From Fimbriimonadaceae bacterium (lineage in GTDB: Bacteria > Armatimonadota > Fimbriimonadia > Fimbriimonadales > Fimbriimonadaceae), in NCBI GenBank assembly GCA_019454665.1, contig JACFNW010000122.1:1-6750 (forward strand): a DNA stretch of 6,750 bases, read 5' to 3'. Of the stretch, positions 1-6,019 are shown piece after piece. The first letter of the stretch is position 1. Each line of letters opens with the position of its first letter. A model generated the notes under the pieces. That model saw only the letters and a program-made list of their open reading frames with translations. It was not told the DNA's origin and made no database searches. The translations under genes were made by a program, and so were the position numbers.

Positions 1-1
1 C

Positions 2-223
2 CCCGTGTTCGCCTCGATCGCGATTCCCGTGAACACGCTGATCGCATGGCTCTTTTCCCTGTTGCCGAACGAGGTCGGGGCTTACATCCCAATGCCGCCG
101 ATCGTCCTGGTGGTGAACTGGCTGATCATCGACGGGACGTTCATCCGCATCATGTGCGACCGATTCGACACCCAATCGCAAGCGATGGCCGACCAGTACT
201 CGCTGGGAGGCGAGGGAGCGTGA
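2..223 (+). CDS. C-terminal part of an unidentified integral membrane protein
   Basis: The reading frame is open from the first bases of the window to a TGA at 221-223, so the start codon lies upstream; the GTG at position 5 is more likely an internal valine codon than the start. About 73 residues are visible. They contain two hydrophobic stretches, roughly IAIPVNTLIAWLFSLL and PPIVLVVNWLIIDG, separated by a short polar loop (PNEVGAYIPM). A polar tail with CDRFDTQSQAMADQ ends in GGEGA. This is the pattern of the last two membrane segments of a polytopic inner-membrane protein with a short hydrophilic C-terminus. I do not recognise the family. The gene converges on era, leaving about 100 bases that contain a large hairpin, so it does not belong to the operon on the other strand. 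Confidence 0.7.
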   Translation, partial: PVFASIAIPVNTLIAWLFSLLPNEVGAYIPMPPIVLVVNWLIIDGTFIRIMCDRFDTQSQAMADQYSLGGEGA

Positions 224-238
224 GCTTCGTTTGTGTCG

Positions 239-280
239 GGCTCAGGTTCGGACCGAGATTCGGATCCGAGTTCCCGAGCC
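239..280. terminator. Large composite hairpin between convergent genes, possible bidirectional terminator
   Basis: The arms GGCTCAGG (239-246) and CCCGAGCC (273-280) pair with a single A/C mismatch. Inside them TCGGA (248-252) pairs with TCCGA (265-269), and then CCGA (253-256) pairs with TCGG (260-263) around the three-base loop GAT, leaving one bulged A (264). The element lies between the stop of the plus-strand membrane gene (223) and the stop of era (328). Neither strand has a clear T tract after the stem, so it may act as a 3'-end-protecting or Rho-assisted structure rather than a classical intrinsic terminator. A smaller palindrome, AGCGC AA GCGCT (311-322), lies directly after era. Nothing else is visible in 224-327. 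Confidence 0.5.
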
Positions 281-327
281 TATGGGAGTCGGGCGATTTC
301 GAGGAGCTCTAGCGCAAGCGCTGACGG

Positions 328-1236
328 CTACTCCATGTATTCCATCTCGCGCAGCGCGGTCGGGTTCTGACGCCAGTCCTCCCGCACCTTGACGAACAAC
401 TCTAGATAAACGGGCCGCTCGAGCAACCGCTCGATATCCAACCGCGCCTCGGTGCCGATCGTCTTGAGCATCGCGCCCTTCTTGCCGATCAGGATCGCCC
501 GCTGGCCCACGCGCTCCACCACGATCGTGGCGTTGATCTTGACGCGCCCGCTCGGCTCTTCGATCCAGTCGTCCACCAGAACGCCTGTGGCGTACGGCAC
601 CTCTTGCTTGGTGCGCTGCATCACCTTCTCGCGCACGAACTCTGCGGCCATGAACCGGCTCGATTGGTCGGTCAGGGCGTCCTCGTCCCATGCGGGCGGA
701 CCCTCGGGCAGCCGTGCGACCAGCATCGAAAGCAGTTTCTCCACGTTGTCGCCCTTGGTGGCCGTCGTGAGCATGTAGTCCTCGTCGCCCACGCCGAGCA
801 GGTCGCGATAGGCCTCGACGTGCTGGACGACGAACTCGGCCTTCAGCAGGTCCATCTTGTTCATGCACAAGATGAGCTTGCCGCTCGCGCCGCCATAACC
901 CGATTCGCGGATCGTCCGGGCGATACGCCGCTCGTCCTCGTCGGGCCTTTGCGAGGCGTTCACCACGTAGACCACCAGGTCGAGGTCGGCCAGGCTGCCG
1001 CGCGCCGATTCCACCATGGCTTTGCCGAGCCGCGTGTGCGGTTCGTGGATGCCGGGCGTATCCACAAAGGCCACCTGGAACTCGGGGCGCGTCACGATGC
1101 CGAGCAGGCGGCGGCGCGTGGTCTGCTTCTTGTTGCTCGTGATGGCGACCTTCTGGCCCACCATGTGGTTGAGCAACGTGCTCTTGCCCACATTGGGTTT
1201 GCCGACGAGGGCGACCATGCCATAGCGGTGTTCCAT
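328..1236 (-). CDS. era: GTPase Era, 16S rRNA-binding ribosome assembly factor
   Basis: The product has 302 residues, the usual length of Era. All GTPase motifs are visible: the P-loop GKPNVGKST (12-20), the Era-type switch I segment KQTTRRR (37-43), DTPG (59-62), NKMD (126-129) and a G5-like TTATKGDN (156-163). The C-terminal part (about 195-302) is a KH domain with the RNA-binding loop IGKKGAMLK (250-258), preceded by the typical VPYATGV. In known Era proteins this domain binds the 3' end of 16S rRNA during 30S subunit maturation, at the membrane or in the cytoplasm. The ATG at 1236 is preceded by GGGAG six bases upstream. That ribosome-binding site overlaps the last codons of the upstream gene, which stops only 3 bases earlier, so translational coupling is likely. 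It is the last gene of the operon. Identification is secure. Confidence 0.97.
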   Translation of the reverse strand: MEHRYGMVALVGKPNVGKSTLLNHMVGQKVAITSNKKQTTRRRLLGIVTRPEFQVAFVDTPGIHEPHTRLGKAMVESARGSLADLDLVVYVVNASQRPDEDERRIARTIRESGYGGASGKLILCMNKMDLLKAEFVVQHVEAYRDLLGVGDEDYMLTTATKGDNVEKLLSMLVARLPEGPPAWDEDALTDQSSRFMAAEFVREKVMQRTKQEVPYATGVLVDDWIEEPSGRVKINATIVVERVGQRAILIGKKGAMLKTIGTEARLDIERLLERPVYLELFVKVREDWRQNPTALREMEYME

Positions 1237-1239
1237 GGC

Positions 1240-4200
1240 CTACTCCCGCTTCCTGAACACGATGTTGATGTCCGCCTCGGGGTAGCCCTCGGCCCGTTCG
1301 CCGCCTCCGTTGCCGCGCTTTTTGCGCCGTCGGCGTCTCCTGCGTCCGGTCTGGCTCGCGTCGTCCGATTCGGAATCGTCCTCCGGTTCGGCTTCGGCGG
1401 CTGCTTCGTCAATCTTGGGCCAGAAGAAGATGTCGTCCGCGATCTCGTCGCCCTCTTCGCCGACCATCCACTCGTCGAGCTTGATGATGGGGATGTCGAA
1501 GTTCAGCTGGTCCTGACTGAGCGTGTCGGCCCGCTGCTCGGGCAGTTGCTCCATGTGCAGAACGGTGGCCGGGTCGGTGACCAACATCGCTTCCAGATCG
1601 TGCCGCGGCCCGACCATGAACACGCTCGTGGTCCCTGCGATCGCGTGGAATCGAATCTGGCGCGAGTCCTCGGCCACCCACGATTCGTTGAGCACGTCGT
1701 AGGCGCTCCACTTGTCGGGGAGCGCCAGGGTCCTCGGCCCGCTGCTGGTGGCGTGGAACGTTAGGAACGGGGGTCGAACGTGGACCACATCGTCGCCGAA
1801 GCTCCAAACGTGGGCGCCGGCGGCTTGCGCCAGCGCGCGGATCAGGCCCGCCGGAACCGGCGGCTCGCCCAGGAAGACCGAGGTCCAATCCAGATGCGGC
1901 TCTCGGGCGTGACGGCTTTCGTGCACGACGAAGCTGGGCAGGCCGGTCTGCGTGTATTCACCAAGGACCGACGCATCCTCCGGTATCGCGAAGTAGCTCG
2001 GCTCCAGGTTGACGTCGTCGGTGCCGTGCTTCTCGTCGAAGCTCTCGCAGAACGGGTGGCGTCGGTTGCGGATCGTGGTGCCCGACTTGCTGTTGAAGGG
2101 CTGGGGCCGCAAGGCGATGCCCGTGATCTCGCGCACGCGCTCCAGCGATTCCCGTCCTCCATCGAACAACCCGGCGCCGTACAGCCAGAACAGCACCTTG
2201 CCATCGCGCTGGAGTCGCGACTTGATCGCCGACCGATACTCGGGGCGCATGTCCCACGCGTTGAGGAAGACGTAGAGCTTGCTCTCGGGGAACACCTCGC
2301 GATGCGCCAGGTCGCTGAGCAGATAGAACGCCGCGCTGAGGCCCGACTTGAGGACGGCATCGCGGACGTTGCGGACCAGGTGGTTGAAGCCCGTCGGGTC
2401 GCCCAAGTACGCCAGCGAGCGTTCGTCAATAAACACGGCGACATCGGGGGGGCTCATCGGCGTCTCAAGCCGACGCACCAGAGACTGGATCGCGGTTTGA
2501 GCCCGCGTCCACACGCTGGCCGGTCGAAGCCAGCCGTTGCCCCAAAGGTCCATCCAGCACACGCCCGACCCATGCGCCAAGGCCACGCCCAACCCGCGCC
2601 AGTGGACGCTCTCCAGCGCCTGCGGCGTCTTGATCACCGGGTTGAACTCGTCGGGCTCCTGAATGTTGCTGATCGAGGTCTTGAAGTCCTCTTCGCTGAC
2701 GTACAGTTTGCCGTTCAGACTGAAGCTGTCCACGGGACCGGGGAACGGCGCGGCCTCGCCAGGCGTGCGGTTCTTGTAGCTCGGCGGGCCGGCGATGAAG
2801 TCCACCTCCCTCGTGCGGAGCAGCTTGCCGAGCGAGAGGTGGCCCGAATACGGGTGCGACCACTCGAACGAATAGCCGTAGCTCACGCCGACCAGGAAAT
2901 GGCCGTCGCTCGCCTTCTTGGCCGTGTACGCGAGCTCGCCGATGCGGAACACCGTGGCATCGCTCAGGAAGAAATGGTAGTCCACCCAACGCCGCTGCTT
3001 GCGCTCGGTGCGCATGAACCGCTCCTTGCGCTGGTTGGAGCGCTCGAACGGGGGGACCGAGATCGTGCGGAAATCCACCTGCCCATCGAACCAGGCGGCG
3101 CGCAGGGAAACAACGTCGTCGTTGTAGCGCGTCCGGGCCCAATCGCGGAACTTGTCGCGCGCAGCGGCCGAGTTGTCGTAGCCGTTGTCTTCGGGGTAGA
3201 ACCACTCGCCCCGGTCGAGCTGGACGCCCATGATGTGGTCCTTCTGCCCGAGCAGGCGCAAGCGGCGCACCAGGCCGTCCAGACATTCGTTGGCCGCTCC
3301 CCAGAACTGGTCGTCGCACACACTGGGCTCGGCGAGCGTCCCATCGAGCCAAGTGAAACGGGCGCGTTGGTACCGAAGTTCCCAGCCGCGGGGCGCGACG
3401 AACACGATGCGGAAAACGACCTGGGCCTCGGGGTCCGCCTCGACGGCCTTTTTGAGCAAGTAGGCGGCGAACTGAGCGGTCTCGTCCACCAGCGTCGGAT
3501 CCACCTCGAGGTCGAGCAGCAGCGCATGAATGTGGACGCCGGCTTCGGCGGCCTGCTTGACCTGCTCCATGACCGTCATCAGCCGTTTCTCGTCGGTCGG
3601 GCTGCCGAAGAACCACAGCGGCGGGTAGATGCGGTGATCCTTCACCACGACGGGCATCCCGTTGTGCTGCACGACTTGCGGCGCTTCGGCGGGCGTGGCG
3701 ACCGGCTCGCGGGCGGGGACGGTCGGTTTGGGCGGCTCGGCGGGCGCCTGGGGCTCGGCCACTGGTCGTGCGCCTCTGCGGCCCCGTTCGCGGGTGGCCT
3801 TGGGCGCAGGCTCGGGTTCTTGAACCTGCGGCGCTGTTGCCGCCACCGGCGCGGCTTCGGTCCGAGGCTTGCGTTCTCGTCGCCGTCGGCGGCGCGGCGC
3901 GAGGTTCGGGTCTTCGGCTTCGGCGCTTGCCGCGGGCTCTTCGGCCGCTGGTGCGGGGGTCGGCTCAGGCTTGGCGCGTCCACGGGACTCCTGCCGCTGC
4001 GGCCTTCCTTTGGCGGACTTGACGGCTTTAGGCCGCCAGACGGGAATCCAATGCTCTTCGCCCTCGAAGCCGGTCAGATCCAATTCGCTCTCTTGGTCGG
4101 AATCGCCTTGCGGGCCCAGCGCGACCTCCTGGAGCAGCGAGGCTTCGAGATCGGCGTCGGAGACGACCGCGGGCTCGCTTGGCGCGGGCTCGGCCTTTTG

Positions 4201-4509
4201 GCTTCGCGTGCGTCGGGCGCGCTTCGGCGCAGTTGCGGGCTGTTCGGGTTGAGGCTCCGGCTCGGGTTCGGGCGCGGTCGCTTCGGCGACCGGCTCCTGG
4301 GTCTTGGCCGTGCGCCGCGAGCGAGTCTTTGGCTTGGGCTCCTCCGTCGGGAGCGTCTCGGCGGCGGCCTCCTCGGCGGGTTGGGGCGCGGCTTTGGCGC
4401 GGGTGCGCCTGGACCTGGGCGGGGATGATTCGGTGGCGGTCTCTTCGGGCTCTGCGGCGGTGGCGATGTCCGGAGACGTGAGGTCGGTGGCTTTCTTAGA
4501 TCGTGGCAT
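1240..4509 (-). CDS. GH42-like TIM-barrel protein with long disordered Arg/Pro/Glu-rich tails
   Basis: The product has 1089 residues and no signal peptide or membrane segment, so it is probably cytoplasmic. Residues 1-285 are low-complexity (Pro, Ala, Glu, Arg) with basic clusters such as PRRRRRRERKPR (205-216). They are interrupted by a short hydrophobic patch, GFEGEEHWIPVWRP (147-160). From about 290 a folded core begins that resembles glycoside hydrolase family 42: GVQLDRGEWFYPE (428-440, candidate acid/base E435), a DKFRDWARTRYN segment (452-463), GKLYVSEED (600-608, candidate nucleophile E606 or E607) and VAVFIDERSLAYL (690-702), like the start of the middle domain. Near the C-terminus an acidic stretch (1017-1050) is followed by GRRRRRRRKKRGNGGG (1055-1070). 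The ATG overlaps the end of the HAD gene by 14 bases and has no Shine-Dalgarno, suggesting reinitiation. The GH42 similarity is my judgement from motifs; the substrate is unknown. Arginine-rich tails are unusual for such an enzyme and suggest nucleic-acid or ribosome contact. Confidence 0.85.
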   Translation of the reverse strand: MPRSKKATDLTSPDIATAAEPEETATESSPPRSRRTRAKAAPQPAEEAAAETLPTEEPKPKTRSRRTAKTQEPVAEATAPEPEPEPQPEQPATAPKRARRTRSQKAEPAPSEPAVVSDADLEASLLQEVALGPQGDSDQESELDLTGFEGEEHWIPVWRPKAVKSAKGRPQRQESRGRAKPEPTPAPAAEEPAASAEAEDPNLAPRRRRRRERKPRTEAAPVAATAPQVQEPEPAPKATRERGRRGARPVAEPQAPAEPPKPTVPAREPVATPAEAPQVVQHNGMPVVVKDHRIYPPLWFFGSPTDEKRLMTVMEQVKQAAEAGVHIHALLLDLEVDPTLVDETAQFAAYLLKKAVEADPEAQVVFRIVFVAPRGWELRYQRARFTWLDGTLAEPSVCDDQFWGAANECLDGLVRRLRLLGQKDHIMGVQLDRGEWFYPEDNGYDNSAAARDKFRDWARTRYNDDVVSLRAAWFDGQVDFRTISVPPFERSNQRKERFMRTERKQRRWVDYHFFLSDATVFRIGELAYTAKKASDGHFLVGVSYGYSFEWSHPYSGHLSLGKLLRTREVDFIAGPPSYKNRTPGEAAPFPGPVDSFSLNGKLYVSEEDFKTSISNIQEPDEFNPVIKTPQALESVHWRGLGVALAHGSGVCWMDLWGNGWLRPASVWTRAQTAIQSLVRRLETPMSPPDVAVFIDERSLAYLGDPTGFNHLVRNVRDAVLKSGLSAAFYLLSDLAHREVFPESKLYVFLNAWDMRPEYRSAIKSRLQRDGKVLFWLYGAGLFDGGRESLERVREITGIALRPQPFNSKSGTTIRNRRHPFCESFDEKHGTDDVNLEPSYFAIPEDASVLGEYTQTGLPSFVVHESRHAREPHLDWTSVFLGEPPVPAGLIRALAQAAGAHVWSFGDDVVHVRPPFLTFHATSSGPRTLALPDKWSAYDVLNESWVAEDSRQIRFHAIAGTTSVFMVGPRHDLEAMLVTDPATVLHMEQLPEQRADTLSQDQLNFDIPIIKLDEWMVGEEGDEIADDIFFWPKIDEAAAEAEPEDDSESDDASQTGRRRRRRRKKRGNGGGERAEGYPEADINIVFRKRE

Positions 4510-5194
4510 GGCGTTCGGCGAGCAAACCGTTCGTCCAGTCTCTCAAGGCTTCCGGTGTTTCGAACCACGCATCGTGCGGCGCGCTTGCCAGTTCATGGGG
4601 CAACGCGGCCCCATAGGCCACCGCTGCGAACGCGCATCCCGCCGCCAGGGCGCAATGCGCGTCGTGCGTCGAATCGCCCACGAAGACGGCGTCTGCCGGC
4701 TTGACGCCGAGTTTCTCGCAGGCGAGCAACGCGGGATCGGGAGCGGGCTTTGGCCGTGCCACGTCGCTGGCGCAAACCGTGGCAGCGATGGCATCGCGGG
4801 CTGGAAATCGTTCGAGAAACCACTGGAGTTCCTCGTCGTTGCGGCTGGTGACGAGCGCCACGGGGCGCCCGGATCGTTGAAACGCTCGCAACGCTTCGAT
4901 CGCGGGTTCGAACCACCGTTCGAGGTGAACGTGGTGTCGGTATCGTGAAATCGTATAGGCGACTCGTTCCCGGAGTTCGTCTTCGGCGAGGTGCCGTTGG
5001 GCGAACAGGGGGTGTTGCATGACCAAGGGGGTTCCGATCGTCTTCATGAGATCGGTCGCGGCCGGGCGGAATCCATCGAAGAACTCGACGGCGTCGGCCA
5101 AGCCCTGCAGGATCATGTGCAGACTGTCGGCCAGCGTTCCATCCACGTCGAAGAGAGCGGCATGGAATCGGCTGGGATCGAGCGAGACGTGCAT
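4496..5194 (-). CDS. HAD-superfamily hydrolase, phosphoglycolate phosphatase-like
   Basis: The product has 232 residues, typical of a small HAD phosphatase with a helical C1 cap. Motif I is FDVDGTLADS (15-24, nucleophile D16 and acid/base D18). Motif II is VTSRN (115-119). Motif III is the lysine of RPKPAPD (147-153, K149), and motif IV is VGDSTHD (172-178, with D174 and D178 for magnesium). The cap lies at about 25-100. Such proteins remove phosphate from small phosphorylated metabolites (phosphoglycolate, pyrophosphate, sugar phosphates); the sequence does not settle which. The ATG at 5194 has no recognisable Shine-Dalgarno, only CTCCTCGGCAGCG before it, so initiation may be weak or near-leaderless. 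It is the first gene of the operon, overlaps the next by 14 bases, and lies about 80 bases downstream of an intrinsic terminator on the same strand. Confidence 0.92.
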   Translation of the reverse strand: MHVSLDPSRFHAALFDVDGTLADSLHMILQGLADAVEFFDGFRPAATDLMKTIGTPLVMQHPLFAQRHLAEDELRERVAYTISRYRHHVHLERWFEPAIEALRAFQRSGRPVALVTSRNDEELQWFLERFPARDAIAATVCASDVARPKPAPDPALLACEKLGVKPADAVFVGDSTHDAHCALAAGCAFAAVAYGAALPHELASAPHDAWFETPEALRDWTNGLLAERHATI

Positions 5195-5205
5195 CGCTGC
5201 CGAGG

Positions 5206-5213
5206 AGTATGGC
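5206..5213 (-). promoter_or_regulatory. Possible extended -10 promoter element just before the HAD start
   Basis: On the minus strand TG, one base, then CATACT (hexamer 5211-5206) resembles an extended -10 element, with CATACT matching TATAAT at four of six positions. A start point about seven bases on would fall only a few bases before the ATG at 5194, giving a nearly leaderless message. This would fit the lack of a Shine-Dalgarno. No -35 element is visible at the expected distance, and a GCGGGC/GCCCGC hairpin (5221-5237) lies there instead. Weak evidence. Confidence 0.25.
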
Positions 5214-5267
5214 AGATTCGGCGGGCCTCGTGCCCGCTCAGGCTCGGGAATCGCTTGGAGGGTCCCG

Positions 5268-5301
5268 ATAAAAGAAGAGAGCCCTGACCGCAGTCAGGGC
5301 T
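5268..5301 (-). terminator. Intrinsic terminator upstream of the HAD operon (end of small RNA or attenuator)
   Basis: Read on the minus strand, a perfect 9-base-pair stem AGCCCTGAC/GTCAGGGCT (5301-5293 and 5288-5280) encloses the four-base loop TGCG and is followed by the T-rich run CTCTTCTTTTAT. The plus strand has no T tract after the stem, so the direction is clear. No convincing protein gene ends here. The next gene downstream on the same strand is the HAD hydrolase, whose ATG is about 75 bases beyond the T run. The terminator therefore ends the short transcript from the 5541-5513 promoter or attenuates the operon. Confidence 0.8.
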
Positions 5302-5383
5302 GTTTGGGAGGAGGTTTTCAGTTCGGATCGCTTTTTGCCGGTGGAGAGAACACCGATTGCGATCTCTGTCTGAGGAGAGGTTA

Positions 5384-5416
5384 TTGGTTGGTTGGTTGGT
5401 TGGTTTGGTTGGTTGG
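5384..5416. repeat. TTGG tetranucleotide tandem repeat
   Basis: Eight TTGG units lie in a row, the sixth carrying one extra T (TTTGG). On the transcribed minus strand this reads CCAA CCAA CCAAA followed by five CCAA. It lies in the loop and descending arm of the largest predicted stem of the leader RNA, where CCAAACCA pairs with TGGTTTGG. Confidence 0.9.
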
Positions 5417-5441
5417 ATACAAATCGCCAAACCACCGGCCG

Positions 5442-5454
5442 ACCTCTTCCTCCT
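5442..5454 (-). promoter_or_regulatory. Shine-Dalgarno-like AGGAGG sequestered in a stem
   Basis: The minus strand reads AGGAGGAAGAGGT. This purine block would be a strong ribosome-binding site, with a GTG 13 bases further on, but most of it pairs with ACCTCT-CCTC (5381-5372). A second pyrimidine block, AACCTCCTCCC (5316-5306), contains ACCTCCT, identical to the anti-Shine-Dalgarno of 16S rRNA, and could pair with AGGAGG instead. No convincing protein follows, so its use as a translation start is doubtful. Confidence 0.35.
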
Positions 5455-5512
5455 GGAACTGGAGCCTCACGCTATTCTGCTTTCTCGATATTTCGTTTTG
5501 CTGACAGGGGAT

Positions 5513-5541
5513 ACTTTACACCACCGGAATCCGCCTGTCAA
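5513..5541 (-). promoter_or_regulatory. Sigma-70-type promoter for the structured leader and HAD-GH42-like-era operon
   Basis: On the minus strand a perfect -35 hexamer TTGACA (5541-5536) is separated by exactly 17 bases from TAAAGT (5518-5513), which matches TATAAT at four of six positions. An A/T-rich stretch, including a GCAAAA/TTTTGC palindrome (5561-5578), lies just upstream and could serve as an UP-like region. The predicted start is near 5505. Confidence 0.75.
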
Positions 5542-5596
5542 GGGTGTTTTCGACTTTTTTGCAAAAATCTCCTTTTGCGAAGAAACGATACCCTGG

Positions 5597-5652
5597 CCCA
5601 AACAAACACATAAACGACAGGACACTAGGACCGTAGCCCCAGTCTCCTGTCG
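5597..5652 (-). terminator. Intrinsic terminator of the small minus-strand gene
   Basis: On the minus strand CGACAGGA (5652-5645) pairs with TCCTGTCG (5622-5615). After a single G/G mismatch, ACTGGG pairs with CCTAGT (one G-T pair) around an eight-base loop. The run TTTATGTGTTTGTTTGG follows at once. This is a long stable stem with a T-rich tail, 57 bases after the stop codon of the 92-codon gene, and it separates that unit from the promoter of the next operon. Confidence 0.8.
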
Positions 5653-5658
5653 AGACCT

Positions 5659-5689
5659 CCCTTGCGAGCGACCAACGCACCCGCAAGGG
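5659..5689. repeat. Inverted repeat between the small gene and its terminator
   Basis: CCCTTGCG (5659-5666) and CGCAAGGG (5682-5689) form a perfect 8-base-pair stem with a 15-base loop, inside which GCG and CGC can pair further. It sits between the stop codon at 5710 and the terminator, so it would form in the 3' untranslated region of the small gene. No T run follows on either strand. Confidence 0.7.
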
Positions 5690-5709
5690 CTCTGAAACTG
5701 TTTAGCCGT

Positions 5710-5988
5710 CTAGGCGAACTGAACGACTGCCTTCAGTCGCACCCCATCGGCTGCGGTCAGCGGACGCGCGGTCATGCGCGGCATCGCCACCGTCTCGGCC
5801 GTGTCGTCGAGTCGCTTCGGCTGGCCGCCGACGCGAAAGAGACAGGTCTTGCCATTGGACGGCATCGCCTTCCAGTGGCGTTGGAACACATTGGCTTGCG
5901 GGGACCAACCCACAACACCGACCTCGCTGCGGAGACCGTCCGCCAAGGCCTGAGAATCGCCAACCGTTTTGGAGAATGGATTCCTCAT
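5710..5988 (-). CDS. Small unrecognised protein of 92 residues
   Basis: The ATG at 5988 is preceded by AAGGAG with a 10-base spacer, and the frame ends in TAG at 5712-5710. The product begins MRNPFSKTVGDSQALADGLR and ends in VRLKAVVQFA. It is soluble in character, mixed alpha/beta in composition, with no signal peptide, membrane segment, cysteine motif or recognisable domain. Third codon positions are mostly G or C, as expected for a real gene here. The frame stays open upstream to a TTG at 6051, but the residues added there are Arg/His/Cys-rich and lie in hairpin sequence, so I prefer 5988. It is followed by a hairpin and a strong intrinsic terminator and so looks like a single-gene unit. 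Upstream lies the hairpin and repeat cluster, with which it may have travelled. Function unknown; it could also be the remnant of a larger gene. Confidence 0.55.
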   Translation of the reverse strand: MRNPFSKTVGDSQALADGLRSEVGVVGWSPQANVFQRHWKAMPSNGKTCLFRVGGQPKRLDDTAETVAMPRMTARPLTAADGVRLKAVVQFA

Positions 5989-5998
5989 GTAATGAATG

Positions 5999-6004
5999 CT
6001 CCTT
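5999..6004 (-). promoter_or_regulatory. Ribosome-binding site AAGGAG of the 92-codon gene
   Basis: AAGGAG lies 10 bases before the ATG at 5988 on the minus strand. The spacing is slightly long but usable, and it is the main reason for choosing this start over the TTG at 6051. Confidence 0.55.
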
Positions 6005-6019
6005 GAGTGCTTGCAGCGC

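Larger units (their letters stand above)
5272..5505 (-). ncRNA. Predicted structured small RNA or attenuated leader, about 235 bases
   Basis: The span runs from a predicted start about seven bases after the -10 hexamer to the T run of the intrinsic terminator. It folds into three blocks on the minus strand. First, an 81-base stem-loop (5452-5372) has the outer pairing GAGG-A-AGAGGT with ACCTCT-CCTC and the inner pairing TGGTTTGG with CCAAACCA (5434-5427 with 5408-5401). Second, a two-level hairpin has GATCGC/GCGATC (5364-5359 and 5331-5326) outside and CGGTG/CACCG (5355-5351 and 5343-5339) around TTCTCTC. Third comes the terminator stem. No known RNA signature (tmRNA, SRP, RNase P, T-box, TPP or FMN riboswitch) is visible. 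Short open frames in it have poor, repeat-dominated composition (Asn-Gln-Pro-Thr). Whether it is a free RNA or the 5' leader of the HAD operon cannot be decided from sequence. Confidence 0.55.

Noticed and set aside
604..1764. Open frame of 386 codons on the plus strand across era
   Set aside because: It runs antisense to clear Era motifs and into the next gene; its His/Val/Asp-rich composition is typical of a complementary-frame artefact.
1780..4428. Open frame of 882 codons on the plus strand opposite the GH42-like gene
   Set aside because: It mirrors the codon pattern of the real minus-strand gene, has no ribosome-binding site and a repetitive Leu/Gly/Arg/Ala composition. It is a GC-rich antisense shadow.
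5338..5380. Glycine riboswitch on the plus strand (GGAGAG and CACCGA are present)
   Set aside because: GAGAGAA is simply the loop of the CGGTG/CACCG hairpin. The remaining aptamer elements are missing and no plus-strand gene follows.
5238..5435. Possible leader peptide of 65 codons (GTG start, Asn-Gln-Pro-Thr-rich)
   Set aside because: Its composition comes from the CCAA tract and it reads straight through the terminator stem; the start is 13 bases from a sequestered purine block.
5272..5505. tmRNA, SRP RNA, 6S RNA or T-box leader
   Set aside because: There is no tRNA-like end or tag frame, no SRP tetraloop motif, no pairing of the two ends as in 6S RNA, and no T-box sequence.
5561..5578. 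GCAAAA/TTTTGC palindrome as a terminator
   Set aside because: The stem is A/T-rich and weak, and no T run follows in either direction outside the stem itself. It more likely contributes an A/T-rich region upstream of the promoter.
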